Positions 32,713 to 44,329 of a stretch of 64,000 nucleotides of DNA are shown piece by piece. The position numbers and the translations under genes are program-made. The number at the start of each line of letters is the position of its first letter. Position 1 is the stretch's first letter. The stretch spans positions 186,001-250,000 of the forward strand of contig JAPFBL010000318.1 in assembly GCA_026182355.1 (NCBI GenBank), in the 5' to 3' direction. A model generated the notes under the pieces. That model was not told the origin of the DNA and ran no database searches. It saw only the letters and a list, made by a program, of their open reading frames with translations. Origin of the DNA: Hermatobates lingyangjiaoensis (Eukaryota; Arthropoda; Insecta; Hemiptera; Hermatobatidae).

Positions 32713-32884
32713 TATATATAAGTAAGTATAATATATAGATAATATAATTATATATTTGTATATTTCGGTAACAGAGCTTTATTAAAACATGTTTCATTAA
32801 ATAGTAAACTATTTTCACTCTAGTTATTTTTTATTTAAGAAAAATGGAAAAATTAACTAGAAAATGAACTAGAATAAAAATAGC

Positions 32885-32945
32885 CATATTGTTCTATGAA
32901 ACATGTTTGAATGAAAGTCTGCTCCTCAAATATACAAATATATGT
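32885..32945 (+). pseudogene. Penelope-like N-terminal fragment, copy P4 (inferred)
   Basis: The plus frame reads VLFYETCLNESLLLKYTNIC, stopping at the same AAATATACAAATATATG boundary as copies P1 and P2. Too short for independent classification. Confidence 0.4.
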
Positions 32946-33052
32946 ACTTATAGCCCAGTTGTCTACAGAGAAAGAAAAATGAACATATGCAATGGAATTC
33001 AAGGGAGCATACTCATAACGACCTCAAAACCATATAAGGACTTTAGTTATAT

Positions 33053-33195
33053 ATATAATATATATACTATATAAAATAATGTAATATATAATATAATATA
33101 TAATATATATAAATATATATTATAAATATTATATATATAATATATATACTATATAAAATAATGTAATATATAATATATATATAAATATATATATA
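33053..33195. repeat. AT-only stretch with an 83-bp duplication
   Basis: ACTATATAAAATAATGTAAT occurs at about 33066 and 33149 within near-pure A/T sequence. Confidence 0.7.
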
Positions 33196-33289
33196 AAATT
33201 GAGTTGGGTTTTTGACTCTGACGAAGACCGCTTGTTACAGTTGAAAGATCTTAGTCTTGTTTTCCCATTTGTTATTGTGGTTTGATCAT

Positions 33290-33324
<35 letters not shown>
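33196..33324 (+). mobile_element. Family A half-element (A9) with (TA)n
   Basis: Only the right arm is present: GTTGGGTTTTTGACTCTGACG, ribozyme block 33214-33256 (helix II weakened by CAGT for CGGT), TTGTTTTCCCATTTG, GTGGTTTGATCATTG, then (TA)n 33292-33324. AT-only DNA replaces the left arm. Confidence 0.72.
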
Positions 33325-33329
<5 letters not shown>

Positions 33330-33330
<1 letters not shown>

Positions 33331-34405
33331 GAAAAAACACGATTAAGATCGTGATGCAATTTAAATGCAAATTGAAATAAATTTGTAATATCTATATACA
33401 AGAGAATAATGTGAGTGCGTGAGTGTGTGTGTTAGTGTATGTGTGTTTGTGTGTATATATGTATGTGTTTGTTTTCTACGTAATAAGTTTACTCCTAATA
33501 TGTTTGAAATATGAGTTGTCTTATAATAAACTGAAGATATACAACTAATTGTAAATATTATAGATAAACACTCAAATCATAAAAATGAGTCTACAAAATG
33601 TTATGTTAATAAACTTTATTAATGAATGCTTACTTAAGAATATATATTCTTAACTAGATAGATGAATAAATATCTAGATATATTATAAAGCGTAAAGTTA
33701 TGTGTATGCTTCAGGTCTCACTTGCAATACAATAAAGTTCTAGCTAGCAAGTTGTTTTGCTGCAAATTAAACTTCTCTCAGATAAATCCTCATATTCATA
33801 TACATTCTGGAACTGCAGACACTAGATAACTCAGAAGTGTATATTTTATGTATGTGCTTTGGGGAATGAAGCCATACGCACTATTATTTATAACGGTTTA
33901 CATTTTTGATCACTTAAACATACTATATGCTGTAGATAAAACAAAATGGGATCACTAATGACTACTTCAAGAGTTTTATGTAGATAACTATTTTGAAAAG
34001 TATTTTCATCTAATTCTAAAATTTCATGAGTGATAAAATAAAAATGTATAAATTAAAATTTATTTTAAAATAATTTTTTTAATCAAAACTTAGTTTAAAG
34101 AAAATCTAAAAACCCGTAATCTTTTACAAGTTTTATTAATTACAATTTTTATTTGTAACAGAGATCATCTAATTATCGAATTCCTTAGTAATTTGTTGGT
34201 AATCTTGATTTGAGTAATCTTCTTATTAAAGGGGTGCCCATTTTTTTTTATAATTTTAAGATTTTTAAGGAATATGACATTTGCTAATTTTCTAGTCGTT
34301 TAAAATTCACTCATTGGTGCAATCAAGAACCAATGGTGCTAATTTATCAGAATCTCTAAATTTATTCGTATAGCAAAATAAATTTTTATTTTTGATTTAG
34401 TATGA
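33330..34405. other. AT-rich DNA without recognisable gene
   Basis: Short (TG)n-like run at 33418-33475; otherwise nothing recognised. Confidence 0.45.
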
Positions 34406-34410
34406 TTTCT

Positions 34411-34735
34411 TTTTTTATTGTTTAAACTGACTCCCTAGCGAGTGATAATGTCAGCCATTTAGCAGCTTTTTTTTTAATCGGTGATTCTACAGAGTCTACA
34501 TTGGGAGTCATAAATTTTTTCTAGTTCAAGTGAATTTCTAGTAGGGATCTTTAACAAGTATATGACATCGTACAGCCTCTTGACCGACAGCTTAACGTCC
34601 TCTTCGAGGGACGACGTACTCATATTTATAGACATCCCGCATGAATAAATCGAGAGCCAGGTGGGGATTGAACCCCGGACTACCAGCCCAGAGATGAGTA
34701 CGTTAACCACTGAGCTAACCTGCCCCCCCCCCCCC
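34411..34735 (-). mobile_element. tRNA-SINE, tail class gamma
   Basis: Minus head GGGCAGGTTAGCTCAGTGG, box B GGTTCAATCCCC, central domain GTCATATACTTGTTAAAG. Its 3' tail is neither alpha nor beta: TGGCTGACATTATCACTCG and GTTTAAACAATAAAAAA, shared with 48811-48992. The head is preceded by a 13-base C run (34723-34735), possibly sequencing or replication slippage. Confidence 0.82.
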
Positions 34736-34739
34736 TTAG

Positions 34740-35660
34740 TATGAATTATGTCTGATTATATTTGACATTTATTTTTAACTTGAGATTTTGTATAGGTATT
34801 CTACCATAGGGAAGCAAAAAAAGGGTTTTAATGGAACTGATCATGTACTTATATCAATGTTTTTTGTCCGCTTGTGCAAAGGTAGCGTGGGTTACTATTT
34901 TGGATGTAAATATATTAACTAAACAAGAACTGTTTGATGATTGGAGATTTTTTAAATTTATAGTTATAAACACATGGGTGAATGCATTTACTTTAGTTGC
35001 TGGAGGTAAAGGAGATGAAGAGAGCGGTCTTCATCAGCTTATGATGAAGAGCACGGCATTCATCACGAAATGAGCTCAGAGTAAGGGGCTGTTTGGGGAA
35101 GCGAGAGTAGAAGTGTAATTGGATAGGGACAGTGGGCCAGTGTCCTGGGGTGTTCATTTAGCCAACCAAAACATGTTCAGTTTGATTTAGGTCCAGCTAA
35201 ATAGCCCTTCTTGGACTGTGTCTGCTTACAGAACTATCAATCACATTTAAGGGTTCATGGTATGTAAATAGTGCATAGGTGGGTGCTTGATCCACTTAAA
35301 CAAATTTGTGAAATCTATATACTGGAGGCAATGTGTGTGCGTGTGTATGTGTGTATGTGTGTATTCAGTGTATTCACAGTGTGTATCTGTTTCCTTACAA
35401 GAAATAATATGTTTACTCTTCAATGTTACCACGTGACGTTGACATTTACGGCAATAAAGGTTAATGGACTCTGATTTCAAATTTCAAATCTCTGTAAGTC
35501 TTTTATTAAAAAAAAACTGCATTTTTTTTACTAATATGAGATATTTTTAACTTATCCATGATTACTTTGTATTTGACCATTTTCTATATTATTTTATTCA
35601 AAATAATATCTGGTGTTGAAAATATGTTTCTTCTGTTTCTCAACGCCCACACTTATAAAA
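34740..35660. other. No gene; mixed composition
   Basis: 34990-35230 is GC-richer with an imperfect palindrome around GGTCTTCATCAGCTTATGATG. A (TG)n run is at 35330-35360. No protein recognised. Confidence 0.4.
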
Positions 35661-35664
35661 GGTG

Positions 35665-35935
35665 GAAGCTTTTAGTGCTGTTCTAGGGGCGGAAATTGTG
35701 GCTCATTTATGATTTGGCACCTATTATAGTAATAGGCGAGCCAAATTACCTGTTGATTCTACATTGCAAGTCCTAAAGTTTTGCTTAACTCAAGTGTATT
35801 TAGAGTAGGAGCCTGACATCGTGCAGGCTCGGGACCGATGTTTTAACTGACGTGCTCAGTGGCATTTATTCACCTCCCACGTGAATAAATCGAGGCCCAG
35901 GTAGGTGTTGAACCCCGGATCTAGAAGTTGTTTTT
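35665..35935 (-). mobile_element. tRNA-SINE, tail class beta, head truncated
   Basis: Minus tail TTGGCTCGCCTATTACTATA matches 22920-22955. The central domain is partly deleted (GATGTCAGGCTCCTACTC). Similarity ends at box B (CCGGGGTTCAACACC), so box A is missing. The promoter is incomplete. Confidence 0.82.
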
Positions 35936-36407
35936 ACCCAGGATGATGAATTATATGTATGGATTAAAATCCTGATCTAGTGGGAACGAAAACTACAAAT
36001 CCATTCTTTGCTGAGTTGGTCGACTTTTACAATCCCTTTTCATTCTGTGTAGCTTCAATTATGAAGATGAACTTCATCATCATAATTTTACTGTTTAAAC
36101 TGTTTATCATAATCATCAATCATTCATCATCATAATTTGAACTGTTTTTACTGTTCAAACAGTTCTGTCTAATCAATTTTTAGAAATATTGGTCGGTAGG
36201 TTTACTATCTTTTAATATATCTGTACATGTTTTAATATGTGAAATAATAATAATAATAATAATTATTATTATTATTATTAAACATTGGTTATTATGAGCT
36301 TATTAGTTTTTCACGTTCTTCTAACCAGTGTTAATAGCTTTTAGATTGATTAATAATTTAGATCTGTATCTCGTTATAACAGATAAAGTGATTAGCATCT
36401 TCTTTTC

Positions 36408-36490
36408 CTTGGCCTCCTGATGACGATGATGTCAAAATATTGAAGTGAATATTGTTGTTGTTTCTATATGCTCTTTTCTTGTAATTCTAT
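36408..36490 (+). repeat. Family F repeat with decayed hammerhead-like core
   Basis: CTCCTGATGACGATGATGTC, AAAATATTGAAGTGA. The core CTGATGA and ATAT-T are present but C replaces the G of GAA. It pairs with the copy at 11985-12135. Confidence 0.5.
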
Positions 36491-36499
36491 GATAATTAT

Positions 36500-37850
36500 T
36501 GAAAAAGTAATAATTCATTAACAATAATTATTATTAGATTTAGAAACATCTAAATCTAGAAGCATTTTTAGAAGCATCTTAGTAAGAGAAAACATACTTA
36601 TCTGTTGAAGAAGTCAACAGAGTGATTTCCAAAAACCTTGTTTAATAGCAAAATAGAAAACGACCTTAATTCTTAAAGAATTCAATGTGTTTATTGGATA
36701 GTGAGGGAACTTCGGATAACAGTCTTTCAGTAGGTTCACGGTTTCCTTAGACCAGACCTAAATGTACTTGAACTAGAAGTACTTCTTGGTTAAAATAAAA
36801 GAAGAAAACCATAATAAAACTGTTTTTTATAATAACTTAATATGGAAACAGGAATATCTGTGACACGGCTGCTTCTCCTTTCTGGCTAATCGTTGGTGAA
36901 AGGTCACTTTTTTCCCCTAGCACCTTCAAACACCGTCTCTTTTGTCTCACCCCAGCCATTGTCTTATAACCATATAACCATTAAAGGATCAAAAATAACA
37001 ACCAATCGTTTACCTTCCTTTTCAATTCCATTATTAAAAAAATAATTTTTGGTGTACTCCTTAAAAAACAAAGTGTGTCCATCAAAACAAGGAGTTTTTT
37101 TTTAAATTAAAATTTACTCTAATAATTAAATAATAATATTGTCAGCATTAATTAACAATAAATATAATTGTTAAAATAATAAGTTTATGGTAAAAATAAA
37201 TATTATTGAATATTTAATTACATAAATATTAAAAAGGAAAAAAACAAATGCTTGGTTATGAAAAAATGTAATTTTAATTATAATTGAAATTTAAAGGCAA
37301 ATTCTCAATGTATGAAATTCCTAGAAGTAATTTTCCGTTCTAATTATTGAAATATTCGAGGTCTTTTGTTTATTTTAAATTTATTAAAAAATGTATGTTA
37401 AAATTGATTCAAACCTATCAGGCTCAGAATTTTTTGTATATACAAATATTGTTAATATTGGGTTATATTACTCTCTTTCAATTTTCAGTGGATGTTGGTT
37501 TAGTTCTCACATTAAAAATCTATTTCAATGGATTTTTTTTTCACTACCATACATTCATAGTAGAATAAAATTCCCCTTACAAAAGAAAAAAAAAAGAAGG
37601 ATTTGAGCAAAAACACTAACAGCCAAAAAAAAGATGCACTACACTACTGCATTTCTCATCAACCTTTTTTTCCTGTCCATCCCTAGTGGTGATTAAGGAA
37701 AATCTATCCACCGCCTCTCCCGGAAAATTTTTTTTTTGTTCTAACTCAAATTAATCAAATATATAATTTCAAACCAAAGTAATCAATTTTACAATGATCC
37801 AATACTAAGGCAAACAACTAATCAGAAATTACTGGGCGGATTTCAAAAAT
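36500..37850. other. AT-rich DNA, no gene
   Basis: Two overlapping hydrophobic frames at 37347-37606 in low-complexity A/T-rich sequence are not supported as genes. (AAT)n/(ATT)n lies at 36245-36280. Confidence 0.45.
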
Positions 37851-37854
37851 TATG

Positions 37855-38410
37855 TCTCCACAAAAACTAACAACGCCTTTCAATCATTTGGTGTTCCTCT
37901 TCAGGTTTGCAACTACAAAAAAATACATCAAAAATATTTTTTAGATGCTATTAGGCAAAAACATCAAAAATAGTTTTTTAGATGTAAACCAGAAGAAGAG
38001 CACTAAGTGTTCTTAGCGAGTTATTTGTTTTGATGTTCAATTTTTTTTTCTGTGGAAACGTAATTTTTGTAATCCCTCATTATGAATAAATACCACACAA
38101 TAACAGATTGCACAAGTAATGAAATAATCAGAATTACGAGTATATGAACATAATAGCTCAGTATATTATCATTTTGATATATATGAAAAAAAAAGAAAAA
38201 AAAGAAAAAAAGATATGAAAAAAAACAATTAGTTACCACAAGACTTTTACCTGCAAGCTGTAATAATAATAATTTTTTTTTTTTTGGGTAAGGAGGTGAA
38301 ATGCATTTACGCACATAGTGCTGGGCTCCCAGTATAAACCAGACTACCAACTAAAACACCCCCTTTTTCACCTAGGACCTAGCCTGGAACTGTTGTAATA
38401 ATAATAATAA
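37855..38410 (-). mobile_element. Family I element, copy 1
   Basis: Minus-strand ribozyme-like block at 37868-37908: core CTGAAGA, stem region, GAA, AGGCGT, T, helix I AAC/GTT. A decayed plus block at 37989-38020 forms a partial fold-back. Beyond it, AAATACCACACAATAACAGA, GGGTAAGGAGGTGAAA, GTGCTGGGCTCCCAGT and CTAGCCTGGAACTG all recur in order at 45210-45470. Copies at 44330 and 45045 define the family. No coding seen. Confidence 0.65.
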
Positions 38411-39300
38411 TAAGTCTTACTTTCAGAGGAGTCATAAAAGGACACTTGGAAACTGATAAACAAGTAACTAATCCCTGAATACAAAGTGGACAGCGTGCCT
38501 AATCAAATATTTAGAAAATATTCATTTAATTTCCTTTAATTAGAAGGAAGAAAGAAAATATGTTAACCAGTGTTGATAATGTAATGAATAGAAACTGGAC
38601 ATATCATTATAACATTATGATTGGTGTACTATATGGTTACTAGCCACAAATTGATTTCATTATATGATTTATCGACTATTACGCATCCAATGGCATGAAA
38701 TGATAGATTTGATTTAACCAATTGAGATAGAGAGCTCAGCTGCGTGACTCGTGACAACCAACTGCAAAACAGTTTCTCTTGAGTTTGTACTATCAGAGTA
38801 TTATTAGAAGACAAGATTCCAACTACAATATTACAGTAGGGTCATATATATTTGAAGTGTAATTATAATATAAAAGAGAGCGAGCCTCTTGCAAAAATAC
38901 AGAGACGTAGAGGTGAAGATGTCCATCCGGTAGTCTATGCTTAAACAGCGGTGCACCCTCAGTTAGCCAACGAACAAAAGCTATTGTTTTTTTTTTAACT
39001 TTATACTAATTATATAGTACAGACCACGCGTGGGTTTAGTATAGAAAAAGAAATTAAATTGCTTTTTGAAATCAGAAAATGTACCTCATCCAAATTTTTC
39101 TTTTGGAGAGAATTCTCAAAAAAAAAAAGTCTCTCTCGTTCTTCTCTTACAGATTATTCTTCTATAAGAAAATATTTGAGGGTTCAATTTTATTTTACCT
39201 GTGGGTTCAGAAATTCAAGGATTATGAATATAGGTCGACACGATGGTTCAGGAATAGTGCATAGTTCCATACTGGTCCCCGCAGTACCAACACTTTTTAT
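38411..39300. other. No gene recognised
   Basis: Includes a short GC-richer stretch at 38880-38975 without recognised identity. Confidence 0.4.
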
Positions 39301-39304
39301 ATAT

Positions 39305-39440
39305 AGTAGAACCTCGCAGTGCGAGTTTAATTTGTTTCCAGATCGAGTTTTTATTGCGTTTTACTCGCATTTACGAAGAAATTTTTTTGCATTGAAATTA
39401 ATATGAAAATAAATAATCCGTTCCATCCCCAAAATGCCTG
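39305..39440 (+). repeat. Possible pogo/Tigger-type DNA element end
   Basis: TAGTAGAACCTCGCAGTGCG, GATCGAGTTTTTATTGCG, TTTTACTCGCATTTACG and AATAATCCGTTCC resemble the repeated-motif termini of Tc1/pogo-type elements. No matching second end is visible. Confidence 0.3.
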
Positions 39441-39639
39441 TTTTATTTTTTTCTTTTTTAAACAGAAATGGTGCAATTAGAAAAAAAATCTGGAGTGGCC
39501 TGCACTCAACTTTACTATAAGTAAACTTAATATCAATCTTCTTGGGTATATAATATACAATATCTCATTTAGGCATAATGTAAACATTTAAATGGGAGAT
39601 GTTTATTAGTCATTCATGAACTATTGGACCAGAATAGTG

Positions 39640-40455
39640 AAAAAACTGGATATTTGTTAAGAAACATAACTCCTCTTTATGACGAAAAAGTCTATTAATT
39701 TTTTTTAAATTGCTAATTTTTTGTTCCATTTTTGAACAAATTTTCATTATATTTTAATGAGCCGTTTAGCGTCAAAAAAAATTTCTGAAAACAGAAATCG
39801 TACTTTAGCGCCCTTTTGGTAGATGCAATTTTAAAAAAAATTATCTCAAATCATTCTCATTATCATTATAATATTCCATATTAGGTATAGTTTCATGTTG
39901 ATCCGTCAAATGGTATGGCTTGTATCGCTCTCACAAGCTTTGAGATTGAATTATAAGTCAAAATTTGTACATTTTATTGAAAAAAGATTATTTCCCGTTG
40001 TTTTAAAATTCTGAATATATTTTTCGTTTATTCAATTTGTAAGGTCAAAGATAATGGCAACATTTTAAAGCTCTAGTATTAGCAGTTTTTTAAAAAAAAT
40101 GTTTTCTAAAAACCAGTTTTTGGCAAAAAAAAAGGGACTTTTCCATCATGCATAATTCTTCCCAAACAATAGGGATCATCTACACTATGGTGCCCATTTT
40201 TTTTTTGTAAAATATCAACTTAATCCATCAAAGATTGTGGACCGTAGCGTGGTAACAAGTAATGCTAACACATTCACCCACCCACCCATCCACACACACA
40301 CACACACAGACATCATCGAAAAAACTTCATAAAACGACTTTTGGGACCTCAAAGCATGTAATTCTGTCAAAATCTCGAGATCGAATTTTTCACGATTACT
40401 ATACTTTACTTATGGTAAAGTAATAAATAATACAGTACATGCTGTTACAGTACAA
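39640..40455 (+). repeat. Dispersed repeat J, copy 2
   Basis: Ordered blocks GGTGCCCATTTTTTT, GTAGCGTGGTAACAAGTAATG, a CCCACC/(CA)n run at 40281-40308, CATAAAACGACTTTTGGG and GTCAAAATCTCGAGATCG match the reversed copy 49560-49800 and, more weakly, 10930-11135. The end has an inverted TACTTTACTTATGGTAAAGTA hairpin. Class unknown. Confidence 0.6.
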
Positions 40456-41000
40456 TCACAACGCTTGTATGGAATATTGAGACCCCCTGATTTAGAAGGT
40501 CTCGCAGCCACACTATTGTAGATGTACTGAAATATGTGCATATTACCCTGTTATACTGTATTAGGTTTATTTTCTTCACTAAATTTGGTTTTTGGTAGCT
40601 TTTTTTTTTACCATTTAGGACGTTCTTAACTTACTAGTATAAACTCTCAGTATTGTCTGCATCATATACAAATAGAATTTATTCCTTTCTATACAATACC
40701 CATTTTGAAGTTTATTTTTTATTTTTAAAAATTCGCCCAGTTTGTGACGTATAATCCATTGATGTCTGATTGTCATAAGATATAGGTTTATTTTTACCAC
40801 TGAAACATTTTCAATTACATTACATAGAGGTTGCAGTTATTTTTTTACATTTTTTTTTGTAAATCTTAATTTACAAATATACAACTACACATATTCTCTG
40901 TAACAGGCATATGTAGTAAGCGAGTACAACACAATAACATTGATGCACATGAGCAAAGAATGGAACCCACTGGTTCAATTTTTCACTTTTTTTTTTTTTA
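40456..41000. other. No gene recognised
   Basis: AT-rich. Confidence 0.45.
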
Positions 41001-41005
41001 GTATA

Positions 41006-41660
41006 TTATGCATCTACTATGCATAGTAGATGCATAGGCCATTTTTTTTGAGTTGTCTTGGGGGATTCTGGAAAGATGAGGAGGAAGCAAGTAATCATAC
41101 AGATGGATTTGGGTGAGAGGAAAGGTTGAATGACTAAGAGGAATAAGTTTTGGGTGAATGGAATTTTTAGGTCTTTCTGAAGGGTGTAGGTTTTGACGTA
41201 ATAAGAAGCATTTGTGATAGTGCGGAGGATTTTAGATTGCAATGATTGTATTCTATGAATATTGGAAGGTTTTGCACAACCCCATAGTTCAAGTCCGTAA
41301 GTCCAGGTCGGTCGCAGTAATGTTTTGTACAGTAGTACTTTGTTATGTAGCATCAATTTCGAGTGTTTCTCTAGAGTCTGTACAGTAATAAGAATCGTCG
41401 TTTTAAGTCAAGTCTTTTCAGTCGGGTATGAGGATTCTAAGTTAGTCTTTTGTCAATGAAGAGCCCTTAGTACCTGCCCACATCTCTAGTTGGAAGGAGA
41501 GCGCTATTCATAGTGACATTAGGACATGGTGCTTTTTTTAACGTAAAAGTTGCGTGAACACTTTTATTTATATTAATATTTAAATACCACTTTTGCAGCC
41601 AGACCTCAGTGCAATTTAGATGTTCTTTGAGGTTTTACAATTAAAACTGTTTTTGATACT
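41006..41660 (-). pseudogene. Jockey-like non-LTR retrotransposon, C-terminal fragment 2
   Basis: The minus strand encodes, in order, LKEHLNCTEVWLQKWYLNI, KSVHATFTLKKAPCPNVTMN, a stop-containing GRY-GLFIDKRLT, then MLHNKVLLYKTLLRPTWTYG and IQSLQSKILRTITNASYYVK. These are the post-catalytic blocks of a Jockey-clade reverse transcriptase (W..KW...IN..KS..V.FT, LG...D..LTW, P.WTYG). Stops near 41465-41480 and frame loss at the end show decay. The YADD catalytic region is not present. Confidence 0.85.
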
Positions 41661-41669
41661 TTCTACTTT

Positions 41670-42425
41670 AATTTAAAAAAACAGTCAGTAAGTCGTTTGA
41701 AATTATGAAATAAGCAGTACAAAAGATAGAAATGATAAAAAAAAAGGTGACAAATTACGACAGAAACAATTTTTTTCAAAAAAACCATCAAAGTAATTTT
41801 TCATTCAAAAGAAGTATTTGATGAAATAAAAAAACACTTTTTTACTCTGTATGGAATAAAAGAAAAAATTGTAAAATAGTAATTAATAAAAGTATAATAA
41901 CTCATTTATAAAGTAGTATTGTGTGCTTTAAATCCAGTGTTGAAGCTCTTGACTAAATTCAATGTATAAACAATAGAAGAGGCTGATTTATGTTTGTAGA
42001 TGACAAATGAAAGCACAGGAGTGGGGATGACACATTAAATTGTATTCTCCTTTCCATATTTATTCTAGGAAGCTTCTCCCTCTGTTTTAAAATGCATGAA
42101 CAAATTGAATTAAGGGAGAGATGAATTTATACAAAAAAAAAAAGAGAATTTGAAATAGTTAAATAATTGTCCTAAATAGTTTTCTGATTATGAACAGCTA
42201 CAATAATATAATATTTGGTTTAATTCTTGAAATTACTTAAAGTTTTGTCTGTTACCTTGTAATAGCTGTTAAACTACAATAAGTTTGGAGTAACTTATAA
42301 ACAGTCATTTATAAAATTGCTTGAGATATTGCAATATTCCTAGAAGTTATGCTAGGAATTATTTGATAATTCAAAGCATGACTTTTGCTTGGAATTATTC
42401 AATGCTAGATGACCCAGCATATTTC
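41670..42425. other. AT-rich DNA without recognisable gene
   Basis: No coding signal. Confidence 0.45.
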
Positions 42426-42428
42426 ATA

Positions 42429-42625
42429 CCGTCCGTCATACCTCATAAGTTTTCAGAAAAGCTCGACCGGTTTCGGGTCCGTCCGGATCCCATCTTCAAG
42501 ATCAACTTACTCCTTAGTTGCGATCCAGATGGACCCGAAACTGGTCGAGCTTTTCTGAGAATTTACGAAGTATGACGGACAGTAATACTACTAATTCTAA
42601 TATTACTAACCTCAGTGGAACTAAC
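42429..42625. mobile_element. Family H fold-back element, copy 3
   Basis: GTCCGTCATACCTCATAAG at the left pairs with CTTACGAAGTATGACGGAC-like sequence at the right (42570-42580). Both arms contain AAAAGCTCGACC, a self-complementary ACCGGT or its variant, GAAAC, and a hairpin with GGGTCC. On the minus strand the left arm reads TTGAAGA, stem, GAA, ACCGGT, C, GAGC. The downstream TTACTAACCTCAGTGG is shared with 20480 and 24800. Confidence 0.68.
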
Positions 42626-42938
42626 CCATTAACTATATATTTCATACCTTATAGCAATCACTAAATGTCGTGATAACTTTAGTTAAACTTAATTTGGCAT
42701 TCAATTATTAACATAATACCTATATCGATAAAAGTTATACTACTTTATCTATAATATATTCAATTTTCAGCGATATTAAAAATAATATGAATTTAATTAT
42801 CAAATTTATATTAACAATAATATAAATTTAATTACCAAATCAAAAGACTTCGGTATGAATGGCAGCATTAGTAGATTATTGGTAATATTCTATTACTTAT
42901 TAATATTTCAGTTTATTTTCTCATTTTTGGTGTCCTAG

Positions 42939-43105
42939 GTGCCTAGTTCAGCCACCTGCGTTTCATATTGCTTATGTCTGTTACATAGAGCATTTCATTA
43001 TTGGTCATATTTTGATTCATCTAGATCGATTCCTCGCATTACATATTCCCTCTGGTATGTGTGGTACTCGTCTCAGGACAGTATTTGTCATGTTCTATTT
43101 CACAG
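42939..43105 (+). CDS. Weak candidate internal exon, receptor-like
   Basis: A pyrimidine-rich run ending GGTGTCCTAG at 42938 is a plausible 3' splice site. Plausible 5' splice sites follow at 43105 (CACAG/GTGCAG) or 43111 (GCAG/GTATAT). In the second-base phase the segment is open and reads FHIAYVCYIEHF, IIGHILIHL, DRFLALHIP, then TRLRTVFVMFYF. The spacing D-R-F-x-A-x-x-x-P is that of the end of transmembrane helix 3 in class A G-protein-coupled receptors, followed by a basic stretch and a hydrophobic run as in helix 4. No other exon was found nearby and frames of this length arise by chance here, so this could be coincidence. Confidence 0.22.
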
Positions 43106-43169
43106 GTGCAGGTATATCTGTTTGACTGATAGCATCTCATCTATATTGGGTAACTTATTGGGTGACTTA

Positions 43170-43790
43170 TAGGTCATATTATGTTTGACTAAACTAAGGT
43201 CAATATCTAATACTTAATCTGTAATTGATTTATTTGTACAACATATTGATTATGACGTAACATATCTAATGATTATGTTAAATCTGATAGACGATATTTA
43301 ATAAACTTTGAAATATAATATAGAAAACGAAACCCAAAAAAAGGTAAGTATTTGTTATTTTATAAGCTTCAGACTGTAAATCTCCGGGAAAAACAAAAAT
43401 TAGTATTTAGTCTCAAAGGCTACACTTTGACTTGTTCAATATGTTTAAAACAATTTCTATAAATTTTTAGAGTTCTATTTTTTCCTTTTATTTTTCTTTA
43501 ATTTTCTAACTGTAATTAAATTCACCTATTGTTAGAAATGTCAGAGAATGGGTAGGTGTTAGTTTGTTGTAAACTTTAACTGTTTTTCTATAAGAGTTTT
43601 CTCTTCTTTTTTCTCAAATCCTCTCCCTGCTCAATATATGAGCCGTTTTCTTTCATAGTGGTGTAAGTCCATTTTGACAAAAAATAAGGTAGCTGTAAAA
43701 ATGAATACAATTTATCATGTACTTTTTTCCCGAGAAATTTGTTAAATTTCAATAAAAATTATAACCTATTTTTTTTTAAATAAAAAGTTC
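43170..43790. other. AT-rich DNA, no gene
   Basis: Nothing recognised. Confidence 0.45.
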
Positions 43791-43796
43791 ATAGTA

Positions 43797-44113
43797 CGAG
43801 GACGGATTGATAAGTCAGTGACTTTTTGAATTTCCCGCGCAGTTACTCCAAATGAAACAGTGCTGCCGTCGTCTGTAATCTATTGACGACTCAACTAATC
43901 TATTGACGACTGTAATCTATTGACATTACCGAAACAAACGCGTATTTTGAGAGCTTTGAGGAAACTTATTATTTGGAGGGAAGAAAAAAAATTAGTAAAA
44001 CGCTGGACTAAATGTATCGAGCTAAAAGGTGACTATGTAGAAAAATAAAATGTTTCTTTGCCGAAAAAAATTTGTTTTTTTTTTTTCAAAAACGTCACGG
44101 ACTTATCAAACCG
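43797..44113 (+). mobile_element. Internally deleted mariner (317 bp)
   Basis: The left end CGAGGACGGATTGATAAGTC and right end GACTTATCAAACCG are imperfect inverted repeats, both bordered by TA (43795-43796 and 44114-44115). The left interior TTTCCCGCGCAGTTACTCC is 5' untranslated-like. The right interior retains the transposase C-terminus. This is a different mariner family from the element at 30849. Confidence 0.8.
43998..44048 (+). pseudogene. Mariner transposase C-terminal remnant
   Basis: The plus frame KRWTKCIELKGDYVEK followed by TAA matches the conserved end of mariner transposases (W-x-K-C-I-x-x-x-G-x-Y-x-E). Everything upstream, including the catalytic triad, has been deleted. Confidence 0.75.
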
Positions 44114-44329
44114 TATTGTATTCATTTTTATCGGTATCTAATTTTTTGTCGAAATGGACTTACATCACTTTCAAAGATAGCATATACCTTTCACTTCAGT
44201 TATCTAGCAACTCATCTAGCCTTCAAATACTAATATGTAACATATTAGTATATTACTTCTGATAGTAATATTAGTATATTAGTAACATATTAGTATATTA
44301 TACATATTACTTCTGATGTAATTCTATCA

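Noticed and set aside
37347..37606. Two hydrophobic membrane-protein-like frames
   Set aside because: They overlap in different registers in A/T-rich DNA where such frames arise by chance; no splice or start support.
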